From assembly GCA_030447595.1 (NCBI GenBank), contig JAUJON010000004.1, positions 1 to 58,695 of the forward strand: 58,695 bases of DNA, given 5' to 3'. A program made the translations under genes and the position numbers. The DNA is from Thermosynechococcaceae cyanobacterium YX3bin19 (GTDB lineage: Bacteria; Cyanobacteriota; Cyanobacteriia; Thermosynechococcales; Thermosynechococcaceae). Below, piece by piece: positions 26,875 through 36,577 of this stretch. Position 1 is the first letter of the stretch, and every line of letters begins with the position of its first letter. The notes beneath the pieces were generated by a model, which saw nothing but the letters and a program-made list of their open reading frames with translations, had not been told where the DNA came from and searched no databases.

Positions 26875-28456
26875 ATGGCTAATGTTGTCAAACAGCCCTG
26901 TGATGAGGGAGTGATCCGGTCAGCACCCTGCACAGATCCCTGCCCTAGGGATGACAGGCCGTGGATTCTGGCAGCAACAATTATTGGCTCCAGCATGGTG
27001 TTTATTGATAGCACTGTGGTCAATGTTGCCCTGCCGGTACTGCAACGGGAGCTCCAGGCAACGGTTGCTGAGGTCCAATGGATTGTGGAAGCCTACGCGC
27101 TACTGCTTGCGGCTTTGATCCTGGTCGGTGGGTCCTTGGGCGATCGCCGGGCGGCGGCGCATCTTTGCCTATGGAGTGGTGCTTTTTGCCTTAGCTTCCA
27201 TCTGGTGTGGTCTAGCAGCAAACGTGAATCAATTGATTTTGGCACGGGCGGCTCAAGGGTTAGGCGGCGCACTCCTGACTCCAGGTAGCCTGGCGATTAT
27301 CAGTGCCTCCTTCAGTCAGCAGCAGCGGGGGCAAGCCATTGGCACCTGGTCAGGCTTTACCGGCATCACCTCAGCCTTAGGCCCGGTACTGGGGGTTGGC
27401 TGGTGGAGCAGGCTTCCTGGCGCTGGATCTTCTTTCTCTCAACCTACCGTTAGCAGTGTTGGTCTTGGGAATTTGCTTCTGGCGAGTGCCGGAGAGCCGC
27501 GACGAAGGTGCACAGCGACTGGACTTGTGGGGGCACTGTTTGCTACTCTCGGGTTGGGAGCTCTGGTGTATGGTCTTGTTGAATCATCCACCTTGAGCCT
27601 AAGTCATCCCAGGGTCTTAAGTACCTTAATGATTGGCCTGATTGGGCTCAGCGCCTTTATCTTTGTCGAAGGCCACAGCTGCTCGCCGATGATGCCCCTG
27701 ACCCTGTTCCGCTCCCGGACCTTCAGCGGGGCAAATTTGTTAACGCTGCTGTTGTACGCCGCCTTGGGCGGCGCGCTGTTCTTCTTCCCGTTTAACCTCA
27801 TTCAAGTGCAGGGTTATTCGGCAACCGCTGCCGGGGCTGCCTTTTTGCCGCTTATCCTCATAATGTTTTTGCTCTCACGCTGGGCGGGGGGGTTAGTCAG
27901 CCAATACGGGGCCAAACGTCCCCTGGTTGTTGGACCGGCGATCGCGGCCATCGGTTTTGCCCTATTTGCGGTTCCAGGAATTGGCGGCAGCTACTGGACC
28001 ACGTTTTTCCCGGCAGTGTTGGTGCTGGGGCTGGGGATGGCAATCAGTGTCGCACCCCTGACCACGACCGTGATGGGTGCTGTGAAGGAGCGCCAGGCCG
28101 GAATTGCTTCCGGAATAAACAACGCGGCATCCCGGGTAGCCGGACTGCTCTCGATTGCAATACTGAGTATTGTTGTCTCGAACGTTTTTAACAACGGCCT
28201 GGATCAGCGTCTAGCTACTCTGGGGCTTTCGCCTCAGGTGCAACAAGCACTGAATCAGCAGCGCGTCAAGCTGGCTGCTGCAGAGGTGCCTCCCGGCCTT
28301 GGCAATACCCTCAGTGCTGCTTTAGACCAAGCGATCGCGGAATCCTTTGTGGATGGGTTTCGCTGGGTGATGCTAATTGCCGCTGGACTAGCCCTGGCCA
28401 GTGCCCTGGTGGCATTCTTAATGATTCAGGGTCAGCGAGCGCAGCCTCAACGTTGA
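26875..28456 (+). pseudogene. DHA2-type MFS drug/proton antiporter, frameshifted
   Basis: The parts of a 14-helix MFS pump lie in changing frames. Frame 1 (26875 to about 27140) has SSMVFIDSTVVNVALPVLQ and VGGSLGDR. Frame 2 carries GRRRIFAYGVVLFALASIW and AQGLGGALLTPGSLAII. From about 27395 to 27530 a third frame has NLPLAVLVLGICFWRVPES. Then frame 2 resumes through LFRSRTFSGANLLTLLLYAA to the end. Breaks fall at G-runs (27140s, 27388, 27525) and at TTTCTCTC near 27435. If corrected, the protein would be of normal length. It leads a plus-strand cluster with the Kir channel and CPA2 antiporter. Confidence 0.85.
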
Positions 28457-28578
28457 ATCAGGTAATGCTTGGGCGTCAAGCTCGTCCTTCGTTCATCGTC
28501 CACTACAGTATTCTCTTGAATCAAGAGGCCAATCAATCACCACCACAGATCTTTTTTGTTGCTGAGCCTGGAGGGATA

Positions 28579-29490
28579 ATGTTACGCAAAAGGCTACCGT
28601 TAAGAAGCAGAATCCGTCGTCGCTTCGCACCTATTCGCCTCATTCTTGACCGGAATGGCCAGATTCAGGGGATGGGGGCATGGCATTCATACTGGCGTGA
28701 CCCCTACCATTTGCTGTTGACGATTCCCTGGTCGGGATTCCTGTTGCTACTCATTTTATCCTATGTCGCGGCTAACGCCGTGTTTGCCCTGGCCTATATG
28801 GTGGGCGGAGGTGTTGAGAATGCCCGCCCTGGCTCCTTCGCTGATGCTTTTTTCTTCAGCGTTCAAACGATGGCCTCTATCGGCTATGGCTTCATGCATC
28901 CGAGCACAACCTACGCTAACATCGTCGTCACCATCGAATCATTGAGCGGTCTCCTAGGGCTTGCCATTACTACTGGGCTATGCTTTGCCCGCTTTGCTAA
29001 ACCCACCGCACGGGTACTCTTCAGCCGGGTGGCGATCATCATGCCCTCGAATGGCGTACCCACCTTGATGTTCCGAGCAGCCAACAAGCGCGGCAACCAG
29101 ATCTTGGAAGCGCAGCTTCAGGTCACGCTGCTGCGTGATGAAATCACTGCTGAGGGAGAATTCATGCGCCGGTTCTACGATCTCAACCTCATTCGCAGCC
29201 GCACCTCATTCTTTGCCCTATCCTGGACGGTCATGCATGCCATTGACGAAACTAGTCCCCTGTACGGAGCGACAACGGACTCCCTGGAGGAGGAGGAAGC
29301 GATCATTACCGTCTCGCTCACGGGGCTGGATGAAACTGTCTCTCAGCCTATCCACGCCCGCTATACCTATACAGCAAGGGAGATTCTCTGGAACATGCGG
29401 TTTGTGGATATTGTGAAGTGGACTCCGGACGGGCAGCGCTACATTGACTACACGCACATTCACGATGTTATGCCTTGTGGTAGGCAGTAG
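28579..29490 (+). CDS. Inward-rectifier (KirBac-type) potassium channel
   Basis: 303 aa from ATG 28579, chosen because GGAGGG precedes it; the frame extends 42 codons further upstream without support. After a basic N-terminus and slide helix (HSYWRDPYHLLLTIPWSGF) come TM1, a pore helix with the filter MASIGYGFMHP (SIGYG in place of the usual TIGYG), TM2 (YANIVVTIESLSGLLGLAITTGL), and the C-terminal immunoglobulin-like cytoplasmic domain (FRAANKRGNQILEAQLQVTLL). It forms a tetrameric K+ channel in the plasma membrane. It is flanked by a broken MFS pump and a CPA2 antiporter. Confidence 0.93.
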   Translation: MLRKRLPLRSRIRRRFAPIRLILDRNGQIQGMGAWHSYWRDPYHLLLTIPWSGFLLLLILSYVAANAVFALAYMVGGGVENARPGSFADAFFFSVQTMASIGYGFMHPSTTYANIVVTIESLSGLLGLAITTGLCFARFAKPTARVLFSRVAIIMPSNGVPTLMFRAANKRGNQILEAQLQVTLLRDEITAEGEFMRRFYDLNLIRSRTSFFALSWTVMHAIDETSPLYGATTDSLEEEEAIITVSLTGLDETVSQPIHARYTYTAREILWNMRFVDIVKWTPDGQRYIDYTHIHDVMPCGRQ

Positions 29491-29584
29491 TACTTCCTGC
29501 ATCCCCCATGCTTAGATTTGCCGAGACAATTTAGGGAAGGGAAGCTGTATACGCTGCTAGACCCAAATCGGTGAGGGAACCTAG

Positions 29585-31843
29585 ATGTCTACGGAATTAA
29601 CGCTCATTGTCGAGTTGGTGACCGTCCTTGGCGCTGCTGCCACCGGAGGCTATCTAGTTAGCCGCCTGGGCCAGCCAGTGCTGCTGGGTTACTTGTTCAG
29701 TGGGTTGGTTGTTGGCCCAGCCGGGTTCGGGCTTGTCAATGTCGAGGGCGATATTAAAGTCCTGACCGAGATTGGTGTTGCCCTACTCTTGTTTGCCCTA
29801 GGGATTGAATTTTCACTTAAAGAGCTGCTAAAGGTTCGAATCATTGCCTTGGGTGGTGGTACCCTGCAAATTCTGTTGACGACCCTGTTGGGAGGAGGGT
29901 TAGCTTTACGCCACTGGCTGGGTGGATACCCTGCCTAAGGCGATTTTTTCTGGGAGCGGTTCTGTCGCTTTCTTCCACAGCAGTTGTCCTCAAGAGTTTG
30001 ATTGAACGCAACGAGGTCCAGACGGCTCATGGTCAGATCATGCTAGCGATCCTGATTGTTCAGGATATTGGCTTGGGAGTGATGCTAGCAGTGCTGCCTG
30101 CTTTGATCCAGCCTCCGGAGGTCATGGGTGGAGTCTTCCTGGGATCTGTCCTCAAGGCGTTTCTCTTCTTTATGGGGCGGGGGTGGCAGGGTGTGGGTGA
30201 TACCTCCCCTGATGCAGCGGGTCGCCCGGACGGGGTCCCAAGAACTGTTTGTTCTCAGCGTCTTCGCCCTTTGTTTAGGGGTGGCGTTACTCACCGCAAC
30301 GGTTGGCCTGGGTATTGAGATGGGGGCGTTTGTCGCCGGACTGATGATCTCGGAAGTTGAATATGCTGACCAGGCCCTCCACAGTGTCCTACCGATGCGG
30401 GACGTGTTTGCCACGCTATTTTTTGCTTCAATTGGCATGCTCATTGATCCTGGTTTTCTCCAGGGGAATCTCGGGATACTGGTGGGGCTGGTCGCCATTG
30501 TGATGCTTGGCAAAGCTCTCATCGTCACACCCCTTGTGACCCTCTTTGGTTACCCCCTCAAAACGGCCCTAATTGTTGGTCTGGGAATTAACCAGATTGG
30601 GGAGTTCTCTTTTGTCTTAGCAGGAGCAGCCCAAGAATTAGAGCTTTTTTCTCCCCAATTGTATGGACTGACAACGGGAACAACGGCAGTCACTCTGGTG
30701 ATCACTCCGTTTCTCTTGAAGGCATCACCCCAGATTTTCAGTAGGTTGGAAAGATTGCCCTGGGTGGGATCAATACTGAGGGCAAGTCAGGCTCCCCGCA
30801 CTATCGCAGTTGAAGAAAGTATTTCCGGGCACATTGTCGTAGCAGGTTTTGGACGAGTAGGCCAGACGCTCGTGCGCCTGCTGCGCTCCCAAGGTCACAA
30901 GGTCCTGGTGATTGACAACAACGAAGCCACGATGCAGACGTTGAGGGAGCAAAAAATTTCTTACCTGTATGGGGACGCATCGAGCGAACTGGTCCTCCAG
31001 AAAGCCTACCTGTCAAGAGCAAAGGCCCTCGCCATTGCCCTACCAGACCCGTCAGCGACCCGCCTGACTCTGAAGCGAGCCCTCAGCCTGGCTCCCGAAC
31101 TGGATGTCACGGTACGAGCCCATGTCAATCAAGAAATTGATACACTCTACCACCTGGGAGCTCAAGAAGTGGTTCAACCGGAGTTCGAGGCGTCTCTGGA
31201 GATGGGAGCCCATATGTTGTTAAGTCTGGGAGGAGCAACCTCCCAAGTCCAGCAGCTAGTGAAGACTTACCGAGCTGGACGGTACCGGGCGATCTTGCCT
31301 GAAGGTCAGGATCATCTAGCGCCTGCCCAACTAGAGACCGCAGTGGAAGGACTAGAGGGGGAATGGTTCAACCTGAAGGCTAACTCGCCGCTCGTAGGAC
31401 TCACCCTCGCCCAGGCAGACATTCGCCGCCTGACCGGGGGAACCGTCATGGCGAATCGTCGCAGCAAACGGGTCAACCGCTATCCAAGCCCTCAGACGGT
31501 GCTTGAGGCTGGCGATCAGCTCCTTTTAATTGGTAACGTAGCAGAACGTAATGCTTTCAGAGAGTTGCTGATGGGTAAAGCTCAGCCGAGTGCTGGAAGA
31601 CCGGAGCACTGGTTGGAAGTCAGGGAAGGCTCACCCATTGCTGGCCAAACTCTGGCTCAGGCAAATCTCCTTCACCAGTATGGGGTTATGGTACAGGCAA
31701 TAGAGCACAACAAGCACCTGAGCCGCTTTCCTGACGCTGATTCTGTTATGCAGGTTGGCGATCGCCTGCTAGTCTGCGGCAAGGCTGAGGATATTAAACA
31801 GGTTAGGAAGCTACTGGAGCCAATTGATCAGTCAAAGCAGTAG
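29585..31843 (+). pseudogene. CPA2 (KefB/C-like) K+ or Na+/H+ antiporter with TrkA_N and two RCK_C domains, frameshifted
   Basis: The N-terminal transport domain begins MSTELTLIVELVTVLGAAA and has the family phrase LFALGIEFSLKEL. The frame breaks near 29930, again at the T-run 29944-29949, and again in the G-rich stretch around 30175, then is continuous to the end. The soluble part has a Rossmann TrkA_N domain (VVAGFGRVGQTLVRLLRSQG) and two successive RCK_C domains, starting about GEWFNLKANSPLVGLTLAQA and HWLEVREGSPIAGQTLAQ. RCK_C domains bind c-di-AMP in several K+ transport proteins. Three indels in one gene suggest either decay or local sequence error. Confidence 0.85.
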
Positions 31844-31895
31844 TGTTTTGAGGAAGGACAGCCACCGTTAGCAACAAAGATGGGCCATAGCAAGG

Positions 31896-31913
31896 TAGGC
31901 TCCAACGAGCCTA
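31896..31913. terminator. Hairpin between convergent CPA2 antiporter and nth genes
   Basis: TAGGCTC (31896-31902) and GAGCCTA (31907-31913) form a perfect 7-bp stem with a CAAC loop, in the 107-bp gap between convergent genes. No U-run follows, so termination is plausible but unproven. Confidence 0.4.
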
Positions 31914-31950
31914 TAGCAAGGAAGAGGCGTAACTACACCCTGGACCCTAG

Positions 31951-32625
31951 TTAATGATGGGCCTGCACACCTACCTGTTGACACATGTCCAGTACTGGGC
32001 AGGTGGAGCAGCGCGGTAGATTGCCGGTACAGATATGCTTGCCAAAGGGAACCAACAGGCGGTTAATTTCTACCCAGTAATGTTGGGGCAGCTTGGCCTC
32101 TAGAGCTGCCATTGTCTTCTCCGGTGTGCGGGCGAGTACATAGCCCCAGCGATTTGTCACCCGGTGAACGTGAATATCGACGCCAATGCGAGGCTGGTTA
32201 CCAGTAATGCCCAAGACAAGATTGGCACATTTAGGGCCTACACCTGCAAAAGAAAGCAGTACCTCTGCGTCGCAAGGCAGTTTGCCTTCGTACTCGTTAA
32301 CGATGCGGCGGGCGATCGCATGAATCTGTCGTGCCTTTGCTTCGTGGAAGGTGCAGGCGTTAATTAAATTGTCAATATTATCTGGGGCTAGGCAGCTGAC
32401 TGCAGCAGGTGTGCGAGCCTGGGCGAACAGACGCTGGGCAACGGGAGTTGTGGTTTCATCGCGGGTGCGAATCGAAATGATACAGGCGACCAGTACCTCG
32501 AAGGATGAATTGTACCCCGCATCGGCTAGCTCAAACAAGGCTGCTTTGGGAAAGGGCTGTACTGCAGTACGAAGGCGCTGCATTGCTACATCAATATCAA
32601 AATCCCGCTTTGTGGTCGCTTCCAT
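31951..32625 (-). CDS. nth: Endonuclease III (DNA glycosylase/AP lyase)
   Basis: 224 aa. The helix-hairpin-helix LLSFAGVGPKCANLVLG carries the catalytic Lys, and IGVDIHVHRVTNRWG the catalytic Asp. The C-terminal [4Fe-4S] cluster motif is complete: C-x6-C-x2-C-x5-C in CTGNLPRCSTCPVLDMC. It excises oxidised pyrimidines in base-excision repair. It is a standalone minus-strand gene converging on the CPA2 antiporter. Confidence 0.95.
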   Translation of the reverse strand: MEATTKRDFDIDVAMQRLRTAVQPFPKAALFELADAGYNSSFEVLVACIISIRTRDETTTPVAQRLFAQARTPAAVSCLAPDNIDNLINACTFHEAKARQIHAIARRIVNEYEGKLPCDAEVLLSFAGVGPKCANLVLGITGNQPRIGVDIHVHRVTNRWGYVLARTPEKTMAALEAKLPQHYWVEINRLLVPFGKHICTGNLPRCSTCPVLDMCQQVGVQAHH

Positions 32626-32930
32626 TTCCTACAACTGTCTTAACCCTCTGGCATTGCTTAACACCAATTACAACCTCGCTAATAGAGCTGTATTCACTGG
32701 CTTAGTGCGCTGGCAGCAGCTAGTCGGCACTCAATGCTTTTTGACTCAGCAGGTGGGCAACAGGTACCAGCCATCCGGTACACCAGATATCTCAGTTGAT
32801 AGTTCTAGAAATATTTCATTACTTAATTGACCTCGGGTGATCGCACCTAATACATCATGATCCCACGGTCATGTAAGCTTTTGATCATGAAAAGTTTTTT
32901 TAATTCCCAGTTCCACCAGCACGAGGAGGG
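32626..32930. other. Divergent promoter region of nth and sbtA
   Basis: About 305 bp between divergent nth and the bicarbonate-transporter gene. Short reading frames here lack protein character. GATCATGA...TCATGATC-like sequence (around 32855-32890) is dyad-rich and could be an operator for the carbon-uptake operon, but no known CmpR/NdhR site was identified. Confidence 0.3.
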
Positions 32931-33905
32931 ATGGACTTGAATGCTAGCTTGATCATATCCAATATCCTGAATCCGCCAGTCCTGTTTTTCTTTCTAGGGA
33001 TGACTGCTGTTTTTGTCAGGTCTGATCTGGAAATTCCGGCACCGGTGCCCAAACTCCTCTCGCTGTATCTGCTGTTTGCGATCGGATTTAAAGGTGGAGT
33101 AGAACTCATTAAAAGTGGGATCACTCAAGAGGTCGTCCTGACGCTCTTAGCGGCAATCTCAATGGCGTGTATTGTGCCAATCTATACCTTCTTCATTCTG
33201 AAGCTGAAGCTGGATAATTACGACGCAGCGGCGATCGCTGCCACCTACGGCTCGATTAGTGCGGTTACCTTTATTACAGCGAGTGCCTTTCTAACTGAGC
33301 TGGGCATTGATTTTGATGGCTACATGGTCGCAGCACTGGCGCTGATGGAATCTCCGGCCATCATTGTCGGTCTGATCTTGGTGAATCTCTTCACAACGGA
33401 TGGCAAGCGGGACTTCTCCTGGTCCGAAGTGTTGCAAGAAGCGTTTCTCAACAGTTCAGTTTTTCTACTGGTCGGTAGTCTGCTGATTGGCGTCTTGACT
33501 GGGGAACATGGCTGGCAGGTGATGGAACCCTTTGCTCAGGGGATGTTCTATGGTGTTCTCACCTTCTTTTTGCTGGATATGGGCCTAGTTGCCGCCCGAA
33601 GAATTAAAGACTTGCAAAAAACCGGAATTTTCCTGATTGCATTTGCCATACTAATTCCTATATTCAATGCAGGTATTGGGTTATTGATCGCCAGATTTAT
33701 TGGTATGCCTCAAGGCAATGCACTTCTGTTCGCTGTGCTGTGTGCCAGTGCCTCTTACATCGCTGTTCCGGCGGCGATGCGGATGACCGTTCCAGAAGCC
33801 AACCCCAGCCTGTACGTTTCTACTGCTCTAGCAGTGACATTCCCATTCAATATTATCGTGGGAATTCCGCTCTATCTATACGGAATTGAGCTGTTGTGGA
33901 GATGA
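32931..33905 (+). CDS. sbtA: Sodium-dependent bicarbonate transporter SbtA family permease
   Basis: 324 aa, with a strong GAGGAGGG just before ATG 32931. About ten membrane helices in two inverted halves match the Sbt_1 family, with FFFLGMTAVFVRSDLEIPAP near the N-terminus and ATYGSISAVTFITASAFL and CASASYIAVPAAMRMTVP, the paired substrate regions. It imports bicarbonate with Na+ across the plasma membrane for the CO2-concentrating mechanism. The stop is 4 bp before a PII-like gene, as in sbtAB operons, and a carbonic anhydrase follows. Confidence 0.93.
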   Translation: MDLNASLIISNILNPPVLFFFLGMTAVFVRSDLEIPAPVPKLLSLYLLFAIGFKGGVELIKSGITQEVVLTLLAAISMACIVPIYTFFILKLKLDNYDAAAIAATYGSISAVTFITASAFLTELGIDFDGYMVAALALMESPAIIVGLILVNLFTTDGKRDFSWSEVLQEAFLNSSVFLLVGSLLIGVLTGEHGWQVMEPFAQGMFYGVLTFFLLDMGLVAARRIKDLQKTGIFLIAFAILIPIFNAGIGLLIARFIGMPQGNALLFAVLCASASYIAVPAAMRMTVPEANPSLYVSTALAVTFPFNIIVGIPLYLYGIELLWR

Positions 33906-33909
33906 TGGT

Positions 33910-34212
33910 ATGCATATCGTTAAAAGGATAGAAATTATTGCTAACTCAATTGAGTTGGGCAAAATTTTAGATGGTTTAGATAAAGCAGGCGTCCACAGCC
34001 ACGCGGTGATTCGCAACGTCGCTGGCAAAGGTTTGAGAGAAGACTTAGACATGACGATGTTGGACAACGTTTACATCATTGCTTTCTGTATGCCAGAGCT
34101 ACTCAAGACGGTTGTGGAGAATATCAGACCCCTGTTGAACAAGTTTGGGGGTGCCTGTTATATCTCGGATTCGATGGAAATTCGCTCTGTCAGGTGTGTA
34201 GCGTCGCTCTAA
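33910..34212 (+). CDS. sbtB: PII-like (SbtB-type) regulatory protein
   Basis: 100 aa from ATG 33910, 4 bp after the sbtA stop; an in-frame extension into sbtA is not needed. The ferredoxin-like fold of PII is visible (VKRIEIIANSIELGKILDGL, AVIRNVAGKG, VYIIAFCMPELL, ACYISDSMEIRSVRC). The T-loop is shorter than in the best-studied SbtB and the C-terminal Cys-Gly-Pro-x-Gly-Cys redox tail is missing. SbtB proteins bind adenine nucleotides including cAMP and c-di-AMP and regulate SbtA; whether this short-loop form does the same is inferred from position. Confidence 0.85.
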   Translation: MHIVKRIEIIANSIELGKILDGLDKAGVHSHAVIRNVAGKGLREDLDMTMLDNVYIIAFCMPELLKTVVENIRPLLNKFGGACYISDSMEIRSVRCVASL

Positions 34213-34237
34213 GAGAACTATAAACCCAGTACAACCT

Positions 34238-34939
34238 ATGGAACGTCGTCACTTTCTGAAATTGGGAGCGACTGGAGCAGTGGGTTTGACGGTAACTGCC
34301 GGCAATTTATGGTGGGCTGAACGGGCCCAAGCTGCCGAATTACCACCCTCAACGGCTCTTCACGCCCTTAGCCCCGATGCAGCGCTGCAAACGCTGATGG
34401 CGGGAAACCAGCGATTTGTCCAGCATCAACCCCAATATCCCGATCAATCCCAGGCACGAGTGCAAGAAGTCGCTCAAGCTCAATATCCATTTGCCACCAT
34501 TCTGAGCTGTGCGGATTCACGAGTGCCTGCAGAACTTATTTTTGATCAGGGTATTGGCGACATCTTTGATGTCCGAATTGCCGGAAATATTGCTACGCCT
34601 GAGGCGATCGGCAGTATTGAGTATGCGGTTGTCCTGTTAGGCACACCGCTACTGATGGTGCTAGGGCATGAGCGATGCGGCGCAGTCACCGCCGCTGTCC
34701 AAAACAAATCGCTGCCCGGTGAGATTAGTACCTTCGTCCAGGCAATTCAGCCGGCGGTGGAACGAGTCAAGGATCAGCCAGGGGATGCCGTGGATAACGC
34801 GGTGATTGCCAATGTGCAATATCAAATTGAGAAATTGAAGCGATCGCCACTCTTATCAGAGCGGCTGCAGTCTGGCAAATTCAACATTGTTGGCGGTCGT
34901 TATGACCTCGATACAGGGAGAGTAACTCTGACCAGCTAA
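34238..34939 (+). CDS. Beta-carbonic anhydrase with Tat signal (EcaB-like)
   Basis: 233 aa. The N-terminus MERRHFLKLGATGAVGL is a twin-arginine signal ending near ERAQAAEL, so the enzyme is exported. The beta-CA core is complete: ILSCADSRVPAELIFDQG with the zinc Cys and the Asp/Arg dyad, and LGHERCGAVTAAV with the zinc His and Cys. It interconverts CO2 and bicarbonate in the periplasm or at the outer membrane face, which would supply SbtA. It starts 26 bp after the PII-like gene, so a three-gene bicarbonate-uptake operon is likely. Confidence 0.93.
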   Translation: MERRHFLKLGATGAVGLTVTAGNLWWAERAQAAELPPSTALHALSPDAALQTLMAGNQRFVQHQPQYPDQSQARVQEVAQAQYPFATILSCADSRVPAELIFDQGIGDIFDVRIAGNIATPEAIGSIEYAVVLLGTPLLMVLGHERCGAVTAAVQNKSLPGEISTFVQAIQPAVERVKDQPGDAVDNAVIANVQYQIEKLKRSPLLSERLQSGKFNIVGGRYDLDTGRVTLTS

Positions 34940-35021
34940 TTGGGCAAGCGTCCTGAGATATTCAAGGCTTCCAAACCCTTCCTTTCTCTCAAGACAGACG
35001 CTAGATGAGGCAGGTCCTTTT

Positions 35022-35837
35022 ATGGTGGGTTTGGCGTTTAATCTCAACAAGCTGCTATACGATCGCGCCCAGCCCTGAATCCTGCTCTCATTGATTGTTC
35101 TGGTTAGTTTCCTGGCCTATCGGATCGAGATTGCCTTACCGGGAACACCAGATATCAACAACACTCTGACACCGCTGACCCAACCGGCACCCTCGGGAAT
35201 TGGCTTCTATAACGTGTTAGGTCATCCGGTTAGCTCGGCAGAGGCAGAAAGGTTACTGCGGACTGAAGCAGGGCGGCAATTATCCCCGGACAATGGCGCG
35301 ATCGTTATCACCGAGGACCTGCTGAGTTTAGGTCGTAAAGCATTTTACTCAGGAAACTTTCAAAGACGAAATTTTTCAGACTGAGGTGGCGGGCGCCCTC
35401 AACGGCCCCCTGAATCCAGTTAGCCTGACAAAGGCGATCGCCCGACTCGGGGGCAAGCCTACGACAAATCTTCAGGTGCCGCTGGATCAGGATGTCACGC
35501 TTGCTGGACGGACCTTCAGGGCAGACGACTTGTTGAATACGGTTTCTACACTGTCGTCAAGTCTGCTCAGCTGGGTATGACTGGAACCTTGTTACAAAAC
35601 GTTTTACCGGATGCTAACGCCAGTCTGCGGGTGCTGCTAGACCGCAACCGGCGTCAACCGACAGTCGCGTCCAATCGCAATAATTCCAGCTTGCAACAGG
35701 CCAATGTAGATGGCAGTGGTCACGTCTACTGGGTGGATGAAGCGGCTGGTTTTACAGCTCAAGATCAAAATGACCTGATCCAATTTCTGCTCTCATTAGA
35801 CGACGCTCCAGCGGTACTCCCGTCTCCAGGCTCCTAG
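35022..35837 (+). pseudogene. Decayed membrane-anchored protein, possibly of a cytochrome c-containing family
   Basis: Pieces in changing frames form one protein: MVGLAFNLNKLLYDRAQP, then a membrane helix (VLVSFLAYRIEIALPGTPD), then TEDLLSLGRKAF, TEVAGALNGPLNPVSLTKAI and DQDVTLAGRTFRADDLLNT, and finally YWVDEAAGFTAQDQNDLIQF. There are at least three frame changes (about 35075, 35345, 35575), and the expected middle part seems missing between about 35540 and 35580. The tail resembles the end of cyanobacterial cytochrome-c-domain proteins, but no CxxCH heme site remains. The family assignment is tentative; the brokenness is clear. It overlaps the convergent PP2C stop. Confidence 0.6.
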
Positions 35838-36559
35838 AAAGGCTCTGCCGCTACAATAACGACGGTAATATTATCGTGCCCACCGTGATCGTTGGCTGCC
35901 TTGACCAGAGCCGCCGCCGCCTTATCGCAGGTTTTGCTAGATTCCAAATAAGCAGCGATTAAGGAATCCGAGAGTTCTTCCGTCAGGCCATCGCTACAAA
36001 GCAGTAAGCGATCGCCAGCCTGTACCTCTATCGGTCGGATTTCTATTTTTTCTAAGTCCCCACGCCCCAAGCACTGAGACAGGATATGTCGCCAAGGATG
36101 AACCCGTGCTTGTTCTAGGTCCAGGCGGCCTGTCCTGACTGCTTGCGCCACCCAAGTATGGTCTACCGTGACCTGTTCTAGTCCGGAGCCTTGCAGCCGG
36201 TAGAGACGGGAATCACCAACATGAGCGCACCAAGGCTGTTCTCGGAAAATTACAGTAACAGCAGTGGTCCCCATTTCCGCACACTCTGGATGAGCCTGCT
36301 GGCCTTGTAAGATTGCTTGATTCGCTTCTGAGAACGCGACTTGCAGGAGTGCCTGATTCGTTAAGGTAGAATCCCAGTGGTCATTCAAGTAAGCCTGAAT
36401 TGCTTGAGTGGCAATTTGGCTCGCTTCCTGACCCCCAGTATGACCCCCCATGCCGTCAGCGACTATAACAAAGCGACCGCTGGGGTCAATCAAGTACGCA
36501 TCTTGATTTGCAGAGCGGTGCAGCCCTTGATCAGACAGACCGGCATAAAAGTATTTCAT
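35834..36559 (-). CDS. PP2C-family Ser/Thr protein phosphatase
   Basis: 241 aa, the minimal catalytic domain. All metal-binding motifs are present: GLHRSANQDAY, VIVADGMGGHTGG, AHVGDSRLYRL, LLLCSDGLTEEL and GGHDNITVVIV. It reverses phosphorylation by Hanks-type kinases; one such kinase gene lies about 2.3 kb upstream on the same strand. The start is 19 bp after the ABC1-kinase stop, suggesting cotranscription with it. Confidence 0.95.
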   Translation of the reverse strand: MKYFYAGLSDQGLHRSANQDAYLIDPSGRFVIVADGMGGHTGGQEASQIATQAIQAYLNDHWDSTLTNQALLQVAFSEANQAILQGQQAHPECAEMGTTAVTVIFREQPWCAHVGDSRLYRLQGSGLEQVTVDHTWVAQAVRTGRLDLEQARVHPWRHILSQCLGRGDLEKIEIRPIEVQAGDRLLLCSDGLTEELSDSLIAAYLESSKTCDKAAAALVKAANDHGGHDNITVVIVAAEPF

Positions 36560-36577
36560 ATCAGAGCTACAAGAGCG

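Noticed and set aside
29930-30200. Programmed frameshifting in the CPA2 antiporter
   Set aside because: Three separate phase changes in different homopolymers do not resemble a single slippery site with a stimulatory structure.
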